From positions 3,100,001-3,164,000 of the forward strand of contig OZ240239.1 of assembly GCA_965198095.1 (NCBI GenBank): a DNA stretch of 64,000 bases, written 5' to 3'. This DNA comes from CBDFJH01 sp965198095. Its GTDB lineage: Bacteria > Latescibacterota > UBA2968 > GCA-2709665. The notes below the pieces were generated by a model that saw only the letters and a program-made list of their open reading frames with translations, was not told the DNA's origin and did no database searches. This document shows, piece after piece, positions 16,580 through 25,088 of this stretch. Both the position numbers and the translations under genes were made by a program. Numbering within the stretch: position 1 is the first letter of the stretch; each line of letters opens with the position of its first letter.

Positions 16580-16832
16580 CGAGATTTTTTTCTCCGTTTG
16601 TTCGTCGTCGCGGGCTTGATTGAAGTTCTAATATAATCGGAAGTTAGCTGACTGACAAGGGTGTTGGGCGCCCCCGGTCAGGCGGTTCACGTCCACGCCA
16701 AGGGCAGACCGCTGCACAGCCGTTCGGCGGTCAGCCGCAACTTAGGCTTGACATCCCGCCCGGTGGATGCATGAGTTATTGACTTCGAGCAGTTGAACGA
16801 GGATCGAGGCGGTCAACACGAAAGGACAGCAG

Positions 16833-17705
16833 ATGGCACCCGGCGATCAGGCGGAAATCGATGTGAAGCAGATCGGTGTTCTGGCGGATGACATGGATCA
16901 CCCGGAGGGTGTCGCCGTAGCGCCCGATGGAACGGTCTGGTGCGGCGGCGAGGCCGGACAGATCTACCGGATCGATCCGGCGAAGGGTCGGGCTGAGCAG
17001 GTGGCCGGCACCGGGGGCTTCGTTCTCGGAATCGCGTTCGCCCCGGATGGGTCCTGGATGGCCATCTGCGACCCCAAGAACAGGGCGGTGATGCGGATGG
17101 ACACGGTGACGATGCGCGTGGACACGCTGGCTGAGACGGTCGGAGATACGCACCTGGAGACGCCGAACTATCCCGTCTTCGGATCGGATGGCACGCTTTA
17201 CGTTTCGGACTCCGGTTCGTTCGAGCAAGCCACGGGGCGCGTTTACGCCTTCGACGCTGACGGCCGGGGTCGGTTGTGGGCCGGCTCCGAACTGACGTTT
17301 GCCAACGGGATGACGCTGGACGCCAACGAGTCGTATCTCTACGTCGTGGAGAGCTTTCTTCCGTCGATCTGTCGCTTCCGAATCAGACCCGACGGCTCGG
17401 CCGGACCTCGCGAGCTGTTCACGAACGAGGTCGTTCACGTACCGGATGGCCTCGCGTTCGATATCGAGGGCAATCTCTACTGCCCCTGCTACGCCCCGTC
17501 GCGCATCTACAAGATCGACCCGAAGCGGAGAACCTCTATCCTTGTCGAGGACATCCTCTGCCACGCCATCTCGAACTGCACGAACGTGGCCTTCGGCGGA
17601 CCGGAGTTCAAGACGCTCTACATCGCGAACCTGGGACGATGGCACATCGCCCAACTGGAGCTCCCGGTCCAAGGCCTGCCCCTGGCCTGCCATAAAGCGA
17701 GCTGA
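16833..17705 (+). CDS. SMP-30/gluconolactonase-like beta-propeller protein
   Basis: A 290-residue protein with the SMP-30/LRE repeats of a six-bladed propeller: HPEGVAVAPDGTVWCGGEAG near residue 30, LGIAFAPDG, FANGMTLDANESYLYVVES near 155, and VPDGLAFDIEGNLYC near 203. Members hydrolyse sugar lactones in a calcium-dependent way or are strictosidine-synthase-like. The metal-site residues E (near 31), N (near 156) and D (near 205) appear present. AAAGGA precedes the ATG by seven bases. Neighbours do not fix a substrate; no signal peptide is visible. Confidence 0.8.
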   Translation: MAPGDQAEIDVKQIGVLADDMDHPEGVAVAPDGTVWCGGEAGQIYRIDPAKGRAEQVAGTGGFVLGIAFAPDGSWMAICDPKNRAVMRMDTVTMRVDTLAETVGDTHLETPNYPVFGSDGTLYVSDSGSFEQATGRVYAFDADGRGRLWAGSELTFANGMTLDANESYLYVVESFLPSICRFRIRPDGSAGPRELFTNEVVHVPDGLAFDIEGNLYCPCYAPSRIYKIDPKRRTSILVEDILCHAISNCTNVAFGGPEFKTLYIANLGRWHIAQLELPVQGLPLACHKAS

Positions 17706-17809
17706 GCGTCGGACCTCGAGCCCGCCTCCCAGGAAAAATCTGCAGGCACGGGCTCAGTGAACCGAACGCGCTCCGGGGTTGTCGCTGAGCCAGATCCCTC
17801 AAGTCCGGG

Positions 17810-17838
17810 TTGACATCAAGCCGGGAATGCTTTATACT
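17810..17838 (+). promoter_or_regulatory. Sigma-70-type promoter of the TonB receptor gene
   Basis: TTGACA (17810-17815), a 17-base spacer and TATACT (17833-17838). This is a near-consensus promoter in a window where most genes lack one. Transcription would begin near 17845, inside a palindrome, leaving a leader of about 420 bases. Confidence 0.75.
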
Positions 17839-17839
17839 G

Positions 17840-17861
17840 AATACAAATGTATTATTAATAA
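17840..17861. promoter_or_regulatory. Palindromic operator candidate (Fur-like position)
   Basis: AATACA-AA-TGTATT (17840-17853) is a perfect inverted repeat and TTATTAATAA (17852-17861) a second, overlapping one. They sit at the predicted start of transcription, where an iron repressor such as Fur would block a siderophore receptor gene. The sequence is A/T-rich like Fur boxes but does not match the 19-bp consensus well, so the repressor identity is inference. Confidence 0.5.
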
Positions 17862-17916
17862 ATCAAATGAAGTGCGTATAGAACAGAGACGTGTAGCGTT
17901 GCTATGAAAGAAAAAA

Positions 17917-17961
17917 CGGGCTATCGGTCGGGTGGCCGGCCAGCCAGGTACCAATAGCCCG
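17917..17961 (+). promoter_or_regulatory. Leader hairpin
   Basis: Arms CGGGCTAT (17917-17924) and ATAGCCCG (17954-17961) enclose an inner GC-rich stem (GGTGGCCGGCCAGCC). It lies in the receptor leader and could be an RNA regulatory element or stability structure. It fits no riboswitch class that I recognise. Confidence 0.4.
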
Positions 17962-18263
17962 GAAAAACCGCGAAGAGGAGGTATGAATCGTCTCCCCCTG
18001 GCGCGTCAACACGCAAAATACGTGCACTGCTCGCCTTTTGCGCGCCGACGCGAAAATATATGCACCTCCCGGGAGAAAGTCAACCGTGCGCCCCTCTTGC
18101 AGCCTGCCGATCGGGTGCTTGCGGGGGAAGATCGACGTTCGGAGAAAGGAGGCTTGACGGATGGAACAAGACGGATGGAAGATGCGGGAACATCGCTGAG
18201 GATCCAAAAGGTCCCGCCCTGTGGATGCGGCTTTTCGCGCCTTAAACGAGAGGATTCGAGAAT

Positions 18264-20660
18264 ATGTCACGGTCGTTCGTCGTTTTCTGCCTGCTTTCCG
18301 GTCTTTTGACTCAAATCCAAACACCGGCAATCGCACAAACGAGCATTCTGCAAGGTCGGGTTTCCGCAGGCGACGGCTCGCCCCTGCCCGACGCCAACGT
18401 CATCATAAGAAACACGCCCATGGGCACGACCACGGACGCGACCGGCTATTTCATCATGGCCGGGGCGCCCGTGGGCGAACAGACCGTCGTCGTCAGTCTC
18501 CTGGGTTACAAGACCGAAGAGCAGCGCCTTTTGGTCTCAAAAGGGGCAACGGCTCGGCTCGAGTTCGTCTTGACCGAGGACGCGCCCTACATCCTCGATG
18601 AAATCGCCGTCGTCGAAGAAGGGTACGCTTCAAACCGAACGACGGCGACGCGCACGAACACCGCTTTACGCGACCTGCCTCAATCCGTCCAGATCCTGAA
18701 CGGCGATCTCGTCGAAGACCAGGGGCTGACCTACCTCACGGACGCACTGCAAAACGTCAGCGGGGTGAATCCCTTCAGCGAATATCTCGACTTCAACATG
18801 CGCGGCTTTCGCACCTCCGGCGACGGTGCCGTCAAGCTGAATGGGCTGAACCAGGTGCACGGGTTCTTCCAGCGTATGCGCCTCGACAACGTCGAACGCA
18901 TAGAATTCGTCAAAGGGCCTGCCGGCGCGCTCTACGGTCAATCGCGTCCAGGCGGGTTTATCAACGTCATCACGAGACAGCCCAGTCCCCGGAGAATGAG
19001 CGAGCTCAAGCTCACGCTCGGTTCCTACTCCAAGTCTCAGGCCAACTTTTCTTCGACGGGTCCCCTGCCGGTGACACCAGGGTTCGGCAAGCTGCTTTAC
19101 CAGATCAACGCGGGCCACGCCAACGACGATGGATTCCGGAAACACGAACGATTCATTCACTCATCGTTCAAAGGAGCGCTTACGTGGCTGCCCACGGACC
19201 GCACCTCCATTACGCTGGGCGGCGAATGGTTCGACGAACTGAACAGAGGCCACCGAAATCGAGGGGTTCCCTTTTTCAATGGCCAACTCGTCGACCTCCC
19301 GCTCGACTACACCGTCAACGAACCGGGCGACTTCATCAGCATTGAAGCCTATGTCTATAGTCTACGCGCAGATCATCGCTTTTCGGACCGGCTGAAATTC
19401 GACGTTTCGGCCAGCTATCTGACGAACCAGCGGCGCCAGGAGTACCACGAACCCCGGGGGCTGCTCGCCGACGGCGAAACCATGAAGCGGGAATTTCGAG
19501 ACCAATACCGTGAGAAGCAACAAACGGCGGTCAACGCGAATCTGGTTTACGATTTGGGTGGCGCATCGGTCCGGCACACGCTGCTGTCCGGCTTGGAATA
19601 CACCCTCACGGAGGGCCTCAACCGGCTCGGCACGGCGCGGGATTCCAGCCGGGGAGGACCGGCACCCAACATCAACATCTTCAATCCGGTCTTCGGGCCC
19701 GAAAACCAGCCGCTCAAGTTCTCCTACTACGGTTCGGACATTCCTTCGGGCATTTCCCGCCTGACCACCAATGTCGACAACCGCATCTCCGCCTACGGTT
19801 TTTACCTGCAGGACCAGATCGAGGTTGGCAAAAGGCTCAACGTAATGCTCGGGTTGCGTTATGACTCGTTCGAAGACAAGGCCCAAAGCGGGTCGAACAA
19901 TCAAGCCGGCGACTCGCAGTTGTCTCTGCGCGGCGGAGCCGTTTTCAAACCGGCACCGTCGATCTCCACCTATTTGAGCTACAGCGAAGGATTCGAGCCC
20001 GTCAGATCCAGCTACACATTCGACCCTGCCCGATTTGGCGGTCCGTTCGATCCCGAAAACAGCTGGACGATAGAAGGCGGCGCGAAATCCACGTTCCTGG
20101 AAAACCGCTTCAACGCCACCCTCGCGCTGTATCACATCACCAAGGAAAATGTCATCCTCAGGGATTCGAACCCACCCGAAGACATGCCGGATCGAAGAGT
20201 CCAGGTCGGCGAAATTCAAACCCAGGGCTTTGAAATCGACGCGGCAGGCCTCATCAATGACCGCTGGAGTCTGCACGGAAGCTTCGCGCACAGCTTGAAA
20301 GCCGAAATTACCAGGGACACGAACCCGTCCAACATAGGCAAGGCCAACCCGGGTAATCCGGAAAACAGCATCGGATTCTGGTCTCGCTACAACCTGCGGA
20401 TATCCGATGAGACTCGGCTCGGCTTTGGGCTCGGTGGCAGTTACGTCAGCGAACGTCTCACCTTTACGGACGGCGACAATCTGCCTGCATACTTCGTGAC
20501 CAACGGCGGCATTTTCATTCGACACGACCGGTTTGACATCACCATCAATTTGCACAACCTGTTGGACAAAAGATACTTCCCAGGCGGCTACGGCGGTCGC
20601 ATCGGCGGGTTCAGAGGCACGCCGAGAAGTGTCGATGCATCCGTTCGTTACGCATTCTAG
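18264..20660 (+). CDS. TonB-dependent siderophore-type outer membrane receptor
   Basis: A 798-residue receptor. A signal peptide ends near AIAQ (residue 25). A carboxypeptidase-regulatory-like domain follows (ILQGRVSAGDGSPLPDANVII to about 100), then the plug (LRDLPQSVQILNGDLVEDQG, residues about 135-245, with RGFRTSG) and a 22-strand-type barrel ending in aromatic F (SVRYAF). The plug pattern is that of ferric-siderophore receptors (FpvA/FhuE type). The N-terminal domain is typical of Bacteroidota. GAGG lies nine bases upstream of the ATG. Its last part is duplicated 902 bases downstream. The following PepSY gene fits iron release. Confidence 0.9.
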   Translation: MSRSFVVFCLLSGLLTQIQTPAIAQTSILQGRVSAGDGSPLPDANVIIRNTPMGTTTDATGYFIMAGAPVGEQTVVVSLLGYKTEEQRLLVSKGATARLEFVLTEDAPYILDEIAVVEEGYASNRTTATRTNTALRDLPQSVQILNGDLVEDQGLTYLTDALQNVSGVNPFSEYLDFNMRGFRTSGDGAVKLNGLNQVHGFFQRMRLDNVERIEFVKGPAGALYGQSRPGGFINVITRQPSPRRMSELKLTLGSYSKSQANFSSTGPLPVTPGFGKLLYQINAGHANDDGFRKHERFIHSSFKGALTWLPTDRTSITLGGEWFDELNRGHRNRGVPFFNGQLVDLPLDYTVNEPGDFISIEAYVYSLRADHRFSDRLKFDVSASYLTNQRRQEYHEPRGLLADGETMKREFRDQYREKQQTAVNANLVYDLGGASVRHTLLSGLEYTLTEGLNRLGTARDSSRGGPAPNINIFNPVFGPENQPLKFSYYGSDIPSGISRLTTNVDNRISAYGFYLQDQIEVGKRLNVMLGLRYDSFEDKAQSGSNNQAGDSQLSLRGGAVFKPAPSISTYLSYSEGFEPVRSSYTFDPARFGGPFDPENSWTIEGGAKSTFLENRFNATLALYHITKENVILRDSNPPEDMPDRRVQVGEIQTQGFEIDAAGLINDRWSLHGSFAHSLKAEITRDTNPSNIGKANPGNPENSIGFWSRYNLRISDETRLGFGLGGSYVSERLTFTDGDNLPAYFVTNGGIFIRHDRFDITINLHNLLDKRYFPGGYGGRIGGFRGTPRSVDASVRYAF

Positions 20661-20680
20661 CGCCGCCTGAACGAACCAGG

Positions 20681-20710
20681 ACGGACGACCGTCGGTTCCC
20701 GGTCGTCCGT
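20681..20710 (+). terminator. Hairpin after the TonB receptor gene
   Basis: Perfect ten-base arms ACGGACGACC and GGTCGTCCGT with a ten-base loop, 20 bases after the receptor stop. No T-tract follows, so it may be an attenuator or mRNA-stabilising hairpin. It recurs with one mismatch at 21583-21612. Confidence 0.5.
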
Positions 20711-20798
20711 CTCAATCGAATTCCTCGCACGCGACGCTTTCTTCGATGGTTCAAAGATCCAACACCCGCGTCGGATTCGGACCGGCGGTCCAACGTCC

Positions 20799-20872
20799 AT
20801 GAACTGGCGCAAGACGCTCTTTCACCTGCACGGCTGGTTGGGGCTGAACATCGGCCTGTCGCTCTTCGTCGT
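20799..20872 (+). pseudogene. Truncated PepSY-protein gene start
   Basis: The first 24 codons match the intact PepSY gene at 21701 (NWRKTLFHLHGWLGLNIG). The similarity stops abruptly after LFVV; the frame runs on to 21023 with unrelated sequence. It is the broken end of a first copy and not a functional gene. Confidence 0.8.
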
Positions 20873-20920
20873 TCCAAGACCGGTGCGTCTCACACCGATC
20901 TTGCAAAGGAGGTCTGTACC

Positions 20921-21322
20921 GTGTCCAAATTCCAGATTCTGGCGCACGACAACGAGAACCTTCAGCCGACGTGTATATACCGCTGCGGCAAGGGTGGTGT
21001 ACACGTCTTTTACGGCTACGTAAACATCGGGATGCCGCACGCACGCTTCCGCCTTTTTACAGAAGCCGTCGTGAACGCACTCGACCGCATTACGGCAGGC
21101 GTGTGGAGCGGTTACGTGACGCTTCATTATGGCACAACGTCGCTCATTCTGCCCGAAAGAGAGTTTGTCTCTTTTGCCAGCACGGTCCGTGAGGCGGCTA
21201 CGACCTTGGAGGACTGCGGGGAGGTCCATGAGGGATCCGAGGAGGATGAAGTCCACTGCTGCAGTGCGGAAGCTCCATCGGACAATATCTACCAGCAGTC
21301 CTATCGGAATTGTTTGAACTGA
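20921..21322 (+). CDS. Small unrecognised protein in the iron-uptake locus
   Basis: A 133-residue protein with a GTG start eight bases after a strong AAAGGAGG. It has a Cys pair TCIYRCGKGG near residue 17, a central segment WSGYVTLHYGTTSLILPEREF near 63 (first part shown by GYVTLHYG), and an acidic Cys-containing tail (EEDEVHCC). The centre faintly recalls small proteins of Bacteroidota with an LHYGN...L-P-EF pattern (DUF6686-like), but I would not name a family. It lies between the two copies of a 399-base repeat, in the receptor/PepSY transcription unit. A metal-related role is inference from cysteines and context. Confidence 0.65.
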   Translation: MSKFQILAHDNENLQPTCIYRCGKGGVHVFYGYVNIGMPHARFRLFTEAVVNALDRITAGVWSGYVTLHYGTTSLILPEREFVSFASTVREAATTLEDCGEVHEGSEEDEVHCCSAEAPSDNIYQQSYRNCLN

Positions 21323-21364
21323 ATTGAGAAGAAGCGGCTGGAACGACTTGATGGAGGTCTTGAG

Positions 21365-21562
21365 ATGATTACCGCCGATAATCTGCCCGCATATTTCGTG
21401 ACCGACAGCGGCATTTTCATTCGGCACGACCGGTTTGACATCACCATCAACTTGCACAACCTATTCGACAAGAAATACTTCCCAGGCGGCTACGGCGGCC
21501 GCATCGGCGAGTTTAGAGGAACGCCCGGAAGTCTTGACGCGTCCGTTCGCTATGCATTCTAG
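21365..21562 (+). pseudogene. C-terminal remnant of a second TonB receptor
   Basis: Sixty-five codons nearly identical to the end of the receptor encoded at 18264-20660, ending in DASVRYAF and the stop. It has an ATG and a GGAGG seven bases upstream, so it might be translated, but it contains only the last barrel strands. It is best read as what is left of a deleted second receptor gene. Confidence 0.8.
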
Positions 21563-21774
21563 CGCCTCCTGAACGAATCAGGACGTACGACCGCCGGTTC
21601 CCGGTCGTCCGTCCCGATCGGATGCCTCTCACGCGACGCCTTCTTCGATGGTTCAAAGATCCAACACCCGCGCCGGATGCGGATCAGCGGTCCAACGTCC
21701 ATGAACTGGCGCAAGACGCTCTTTCGCCTGCACGGCTGGTTGGGGCTGAACATCGGCCTGTTGCTTTTCGTGGT
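21376..21774 (+). repeat. Direct repeat copy B (receptor end plus PepSY start)
   Basis: Gap-free 399-base match to copy A at 20474-20872; this copy runs into the intact PepSY gene. The hairpin between receptor and PepSY is retained at 21583-21612 with one changed base. Confidence 0.85.
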
Positions 21775-23404
21775 CTGCTTTTCCGGTTCGTTTGCCACCT
21801 TGTCCCACGAAATGGACTGGTTGCTCAATCCTGCAATGCGTTGCGAAGCCCGTAACGAGCCGTACGATTGGACAGCCATGCATCACACCTTGGTGGACGC
21901 ATTTCCCGACGGCGTCACGTCCGGCATCTATGCGCCCATAGACCCTGGGTTTGCCGCCCTGGCCTACGTAAGCTCCATCAACGGACAGACCCGGAAAACC
22001 TACCTCGATCCATACACGGGCAGACTGCAAGGGCACACGAATTTCTTCAACGTGCAGCGTTTCTTCCGAACCTTCCACCGTCGTTTCTTCGACGGCAAGC
22101 GCGGCATCATCATCGTCACGCTGACCGCGTTCATGCTGCTCGCATCGGGTCTGTCCGGGTTCTGCTTCTACAAGGGGTGGGTCAAACAGCTGTTCGCCGT
22201 GCGTAGAGACAGGGGACCGCGAAGGCTGTGGTCGGACCTGCACAAGACCGCAGGAATATGGACCCTTCTTTTCTCGCTCCTGATGGCCTTCACGGGTGTT
22301 TTCTACTTCGTTGAGGTCTGTTTTCAATCGGCCGGCAACTACAAGGCACTGCTGCCGCCCCCATTGCCAAAGTTGGACAAGGCGTCGCTCGCCGGCTATG
22401 GACCACAGCCCGCGTTGCTCCGTCCCAACGAATACGCCGAGCTTGCCCGAGAGGCGTTTCCCGGCCTGGAGATTCGGTCCGTTCGCATGCCGACCCAGGT
22501 CGGGTCACCCGTCTATTTGGACGGGCAAACGGGCAATCCACTCCTACGGGATCGCGCCAACAAAGTCCTCCTGCATCCGTTCACCGGAGAGGTGATTGCC
22601 ACGCAACGCGGGTCACAGCTCGCGGCCGTGCCCTTCATCACGGACCTCGTCGATCCCCTTCACTTCGGCTACTTCGGTGGACTCTGGGCCAAAATTCTCT
22701 GGTTTGTCTTCGGGTTGACGCTGTCGCTTTCGATCCTGGCAGGCGCATACCTGTGGGTCGTCCGTAGCACACCGCGGCGTAACGCGGGTGGCGGTTCCGC
22801 CTCAATTTGGTCACGCGGCGTCGTCGTGTCATTTACGTTCACGCTGGCATACTTCGCCGTTGTCTTGTGTTCCACGGTCGAAGGGATTCAACGCTATGGC
22901 AAACAAGACGCGCCACCCTCCGCTATCGCCGAGCAGTTTATCGGACCCTACCGGGTACGCGTTTCCTGCGCACGACCTTGCAATCCAACGGAGGGCCTGC
23001 AGCTCTCTGCAAGATTTCTGGGAAAGGGCTTTCCCAACTACAAGCAGGTCTCGATCGGCGAATCGGAGGGCGGACGCACCACGATGAAAGGAACGGCGTT
23101 CGCGCCGGAAGCCAGTTTGACCACGGAACCCGATACTACCCTTCGGCTGCGGATCACGATGTGGGACGATGTCACCTACGAAGCCGTGTTTAAAGTTCCG
23201 GATCTGATCGAAACCCTTCCGGGAACAGGCGCTCGCTTGCCCGATACGCCGCCGGGTGTCTGGTGGACGATCGCCATTTTCTCAGCCCTCACCGTCGGAG
23301 CCATGGCCGGCTGGCTCTGTTTCATCCTGCGCGCCTTCCGTACCGCCTTTCGTCGAAAGACAAGGTTTCAGGAAACCGAAAGACAGGCGATTGGCGTATC
23401 CTGA
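21701..23404 (+). CDS. PepSY-associated transmembrane (iron-uptake reductase-like) protein
   Basis: A 567-residue membrane protein beginning with the family-typical NWRKTLFRLHGWLGLNIGL helix. Further membrane helices lie near residues 145 (LTAFMLLASGLSGFCFY), 190 and 335, with another near the C-terminus (TIAIFSALTVGAMAGWLC). PepSY domains occupy the periplasmic parts. Such proteins often follow TonB siderophore receptors and are thought to reduce or release iron from siderophores. Conserved histidines in helices (HGW, HKT) fit haem binding. An upstream in-frame ATG at 21677 is absent from the partner copy, so 21701 is preferred. Confidence 0.82.
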   Translation: MNWRKTLFRLHGWLGLNIGLLLFVVCFSGSFATLSHEMDWLLNPAMRCEARNEPYDWTAMHHTLVDAFPDGVTSGIYAPIDPGFAALAYVSSINGQTRKTYLDPYTGRLQGHTNFFNVQRFFRTFHRRFFDGKRGIIIVTLTAFMLLASGLSGFCFYKGWVKQLFAVRRDRGPRRLWSDLHKTAGIWTLLFSLLMAFTGVFYFVEVCFQSAGNYKALLPPPLPKLDKASLAGYGPQPALLRPNEYAELAREAFPGLEIRSVRMPTQVGSPVYLDGQTGNPLLRDRANKVLLHPFTGEVIATQRGSQLAAVPFITDLVDPLHFGYFGGLWAKILWFVFGLTLSLSILAGAYLWVVRSTPRRNAGGGSASIWSRGVVVSFTFTLAYFAVVLCSTVEGIQRYGKQDAPPSAIAEQFIGPYRVRVSCARPCNPTEGLQLSARFLGKGFPNYKQVSIGESEGGRTTMKGTAFAPEASLTTEPDTTLRLRITMWDDVTYEAVFKVPDLIETLPGTGARLPDTPPGVWWTIAIFSALTVGAMAGWLCFILRAFRTAFRRKTRFQETERQAIGVS

Positions 23405-23412
23405 CTGAGACC

Positions 23413-23432
23413 GACACGGCTCTCTCCGTGTC
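23413..23432. terminator. Hairpin between convergent genes
   Basis: Perfect arms GACACGG and CCGTGTC with a six-base loop between the stop codons of the PepSY gene and the ATP-grasp gene. There is no T-tract on either side, so terminator function is only likely from position. Confidence 0.4.
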
Positions 23433-23448
23433 CCTCTCCGCGCCGCCA

Positions 23449-24684
23449 CTAGTTTGAAATCACGATGTCCAGCATTCCGTAGGCCCTCCGCAACGCCGCC
23501 TCCGCGCGCTCGGGTGAATCCTCCCGCGCAAAGATAAACCCGAGATATCTCGATCCTTCCGGCAAGGGTTCCACCCGCTTGCAAAGCGGAATCGTCACGG
23601 TGATCCCTTCGATCCCCGAAACGGCCTTCGCTTCCTCCAGCCCCCTAACCTCGACAAGCCGGCCTTGCGCCGGGACCGGGATCATCATCACGCCCGAGGC
23701 GCCGGGTTGGCGCTGCGCCGGTTCGACCTCCATCCCCAGCGCGTGTCTGATAATCAACGTCTCCAGGGAGATCCCGGCGCCGAACCTCAGCGTCCTCGAA
23801 CACAGCCCGCCGATCGAACGCGCGGCGATTTCCACGATCCAAACCCCGTCGGCGTTCGTCCTGAGCTCCGCGTGGACGGGTCCCTCCTCCAATCCAAGCG
23901 CCGCCACGGCCTCGGCCGTCGCCTGCCGTATTTTCTTCTGGAGGCCGGGGCTCAACCGGGAAGGGGTGACGTAGAACGTCTCCTCGAAGTAAGGACCCTC
24001 CAGGGGATCGGGCTTGTCAAACAAGGCCAGAACTTGGAAGTCTCCCCGAACGAGCAATCCCTCGAGGGCCACCTCGCTTCCCGGAATGTAGTCCTCGACC
24101 AGGATCTCATTTGGCGACGGTTCCCGCTTGCCCTTCACGTCATCCCGTTGAAGCAAGGCCACGATCCGGTCGAAGGCCGACACGAAAGCACGGGGATCGT
24201 CCGCCCGGATCACCCCTCGACTGGCGCTGAGGGAGACCGGCTTCAGGACGCACGGGAATCGAATCTCATCCACGACTTCGCGCGGATCGGCCGCAACTGA
24301 AAAAGGCCTGAACCCCGGAGAGGGCAGACCTTTTTCCGACAATTTCTGCCGCATCAAGAATTTGTTCTTGTGATGCCTCACGGAGGAAACGGAATTGTGC
24401 GGCAAGCCCAGGAGCTCGCTCGCCACGGATGCAAGGAGGACCGAGTCGTCATCCACACCCAAAACCGCGTCGAGGGGGTATCGCCCGGCGAACGCCTGAA
24501 TGTCCCGGGCCGCCTCCCCGGGTCTCGAAAAATCGAGCGTGATCGTCTTGTCCGGCGCCAGGTCGGCCAGCGCCTGGCGTCGCTCGGATCCAACCACGAC
24601 CTCGACGTCGAGCCCCTTCGCCGCCTGCATGAAGTCTGGCGAACGATAGGTGGTGGTCGGCAGTAGAAGCAGGAGGCGGTGCAC
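23449..24684 (-). CDS. ATP-grasp domain carboxylate-amine ligase-like protein
   Basis: A 411-residue ATP-grasp protein. It has an N-terminal Rossmann-like domain (VDDDSVLLAS near 75), ATP-grasp lysine segment HHKNKFLMRQKLSEKGLPSP (near 103; first half HHKNKFLM), central FPCVLKPVSLSASRGV near 143, and metal-binding EGPVHAELR / IVEIAARSIGG near 275-290. It ends with the LAL C-terminal-like subdomain. Members ligate carboxylates to amines or amino acids (for example dipeptide ligases); the substrates are unknown. It has a GTG start with a weak ribosome site, ten bases after the GerW stop, in one operon with GerW and DUF2953 genes. Confidence 0.8.
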   Translation of the reverse strand: MHRLLLLLPTTTYRSPDFMQAAKGLDVEVVVGSERRQALADLAPDKTITLDFSRPGEAARDIQAFAGRYPLDAVLGVDDDSVLLASVASELLGLPHNSVSSVRHHKNKFLMRQKLSEKGLPSPGFRPFSVAADPREVVDEIRFPCVLKPVSLSASRGVIRADDPRAFVSAFDRIVALLQRDDVKGKREPSPNEILVEDYIPGSEVALEGLLVRGDFQVLALFDKPDPLEGPYFEETFYVTPSRLSPGLQKKIRQATAEAVAALGLEEGPVHAELRTNADGVWIVEIAARSIGGLCSRTLRFGAGISLETLIIRHALGMEVEPAQRQPGASGVMMIPVPAQGRLVEVRGLEEAKAVSGIEGITVTIPLCKRVEPLPEGSRYLGFIFAREDSPERAEAALRRAYGMLDIVISN

Positions 24685-24694
24685 AGGGCCCGAC

Positions 24695-25069
24695 CTATCC
24701 CGGATCGACGTCGACAGGCGTCCCTGCCTTCTTCTTTTCCCGCTTCTCCCGAAACGATCTCACCTTCCTGATCACATCCGGGGCGAGTTCCAGCAGCTTC
24801 CGGAAAGAGACGCTCTCCTCTCGAAGCGGGAGGAGCTGCGCCCTGCCGTCACGGATCACGATGAAGGCGACCGGCTCGACGCTACCGCCGCCCCCCGTCC
24901 CGCTTCCTCGGTCTCCCTTGTTTCCGCCCGCGCCGAACCCGAACGAAATCTTGGAAACGGGCACGATCACCGTCTCTCCGACGACCATCGGTTCTCCGAT
25001 CACGGTTTCCGTCTTTACGATCTGTCCGAACTCCTTCATCATCGTCTTGATCAAGTCCTCAACCGACAT
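24695..25069 (-). CDS. GerW/YtfJ-family protein
   Basis: A 124-residue protein with the GerW layout: N-terminal helix (MKEFGQIVKTETVIG), the core VVGETVIVPVSKISFGFG, a glycine-rich loop (GSGTGGGGS) and PVAFIVIRDG. In Bacillus the homologue is a sporulation/germination protein, but the family is widespread in non-sporulating bacteria where the role is unknown. The start at 25069 has GGAGGAG next to it; the frame is open further upstream but lacks such a site. The DUF2953 partner gene lies 19 bases upstream, as in the Bacillus ytfI-ytfJ pair. Confidence 0.82.
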   Translation of the reverse strand: MSVEDLIKTMMKEFGQIVKTETVIGEPMVVGETVIVPVSKISFGFGAGGNKGDRGSGTGGGGSVEPVAFIVIRDGRAQLLPLREESVSFRKLLELAPDVIRKVRSFREKREKKKAGTPVDVDPG

Positions 25070-25088
25070 GGCTCCTCCTTCACGGCCG

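Larger units (their letters stand above)
17706..18263. other. Regulatory leader region of the iron-uptake locus
   Basis: This 558-base gap holds a sigma-70-like promoter (17810-17838), two palindromes at the expected transcription start, a hairpin (17917-17961) and a long untranslated leader. A reading frame from ATG 17983 to 18309 (108 residues) overlaps the receptor start in another frame; its AGGAGG is only two bases from the ATG and it resembles no family, so I do not call it as a gene. Confidence 0.6.
20474..20872 (+). repeat. Direct repeat copy A (receptor end plus PepSY start)
   Basis: A 399-base segment covering the last 62 codons of the receptor, the intergenic hairpin and the first 24 codons of a PepSY gene. 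It aligns without gaps to 21376-21774 at roughly nine identical bases in ten by eye. Confidence 0.85.

Noticed and set aside
17854..18263. Cobalamin or TPP riboswitch before the TonB receptor
   Set aside because: Neither the B12-box nor the conserved TPP core could be found; only an ordinary hairpin is visible.
20799..21023. A 74-residue gene at the start of the insert
   Set aside because: Only its first 24 codons match PepSY proteins; the rest is frame noise overlapping the better supported GTG-start gene at 20921.
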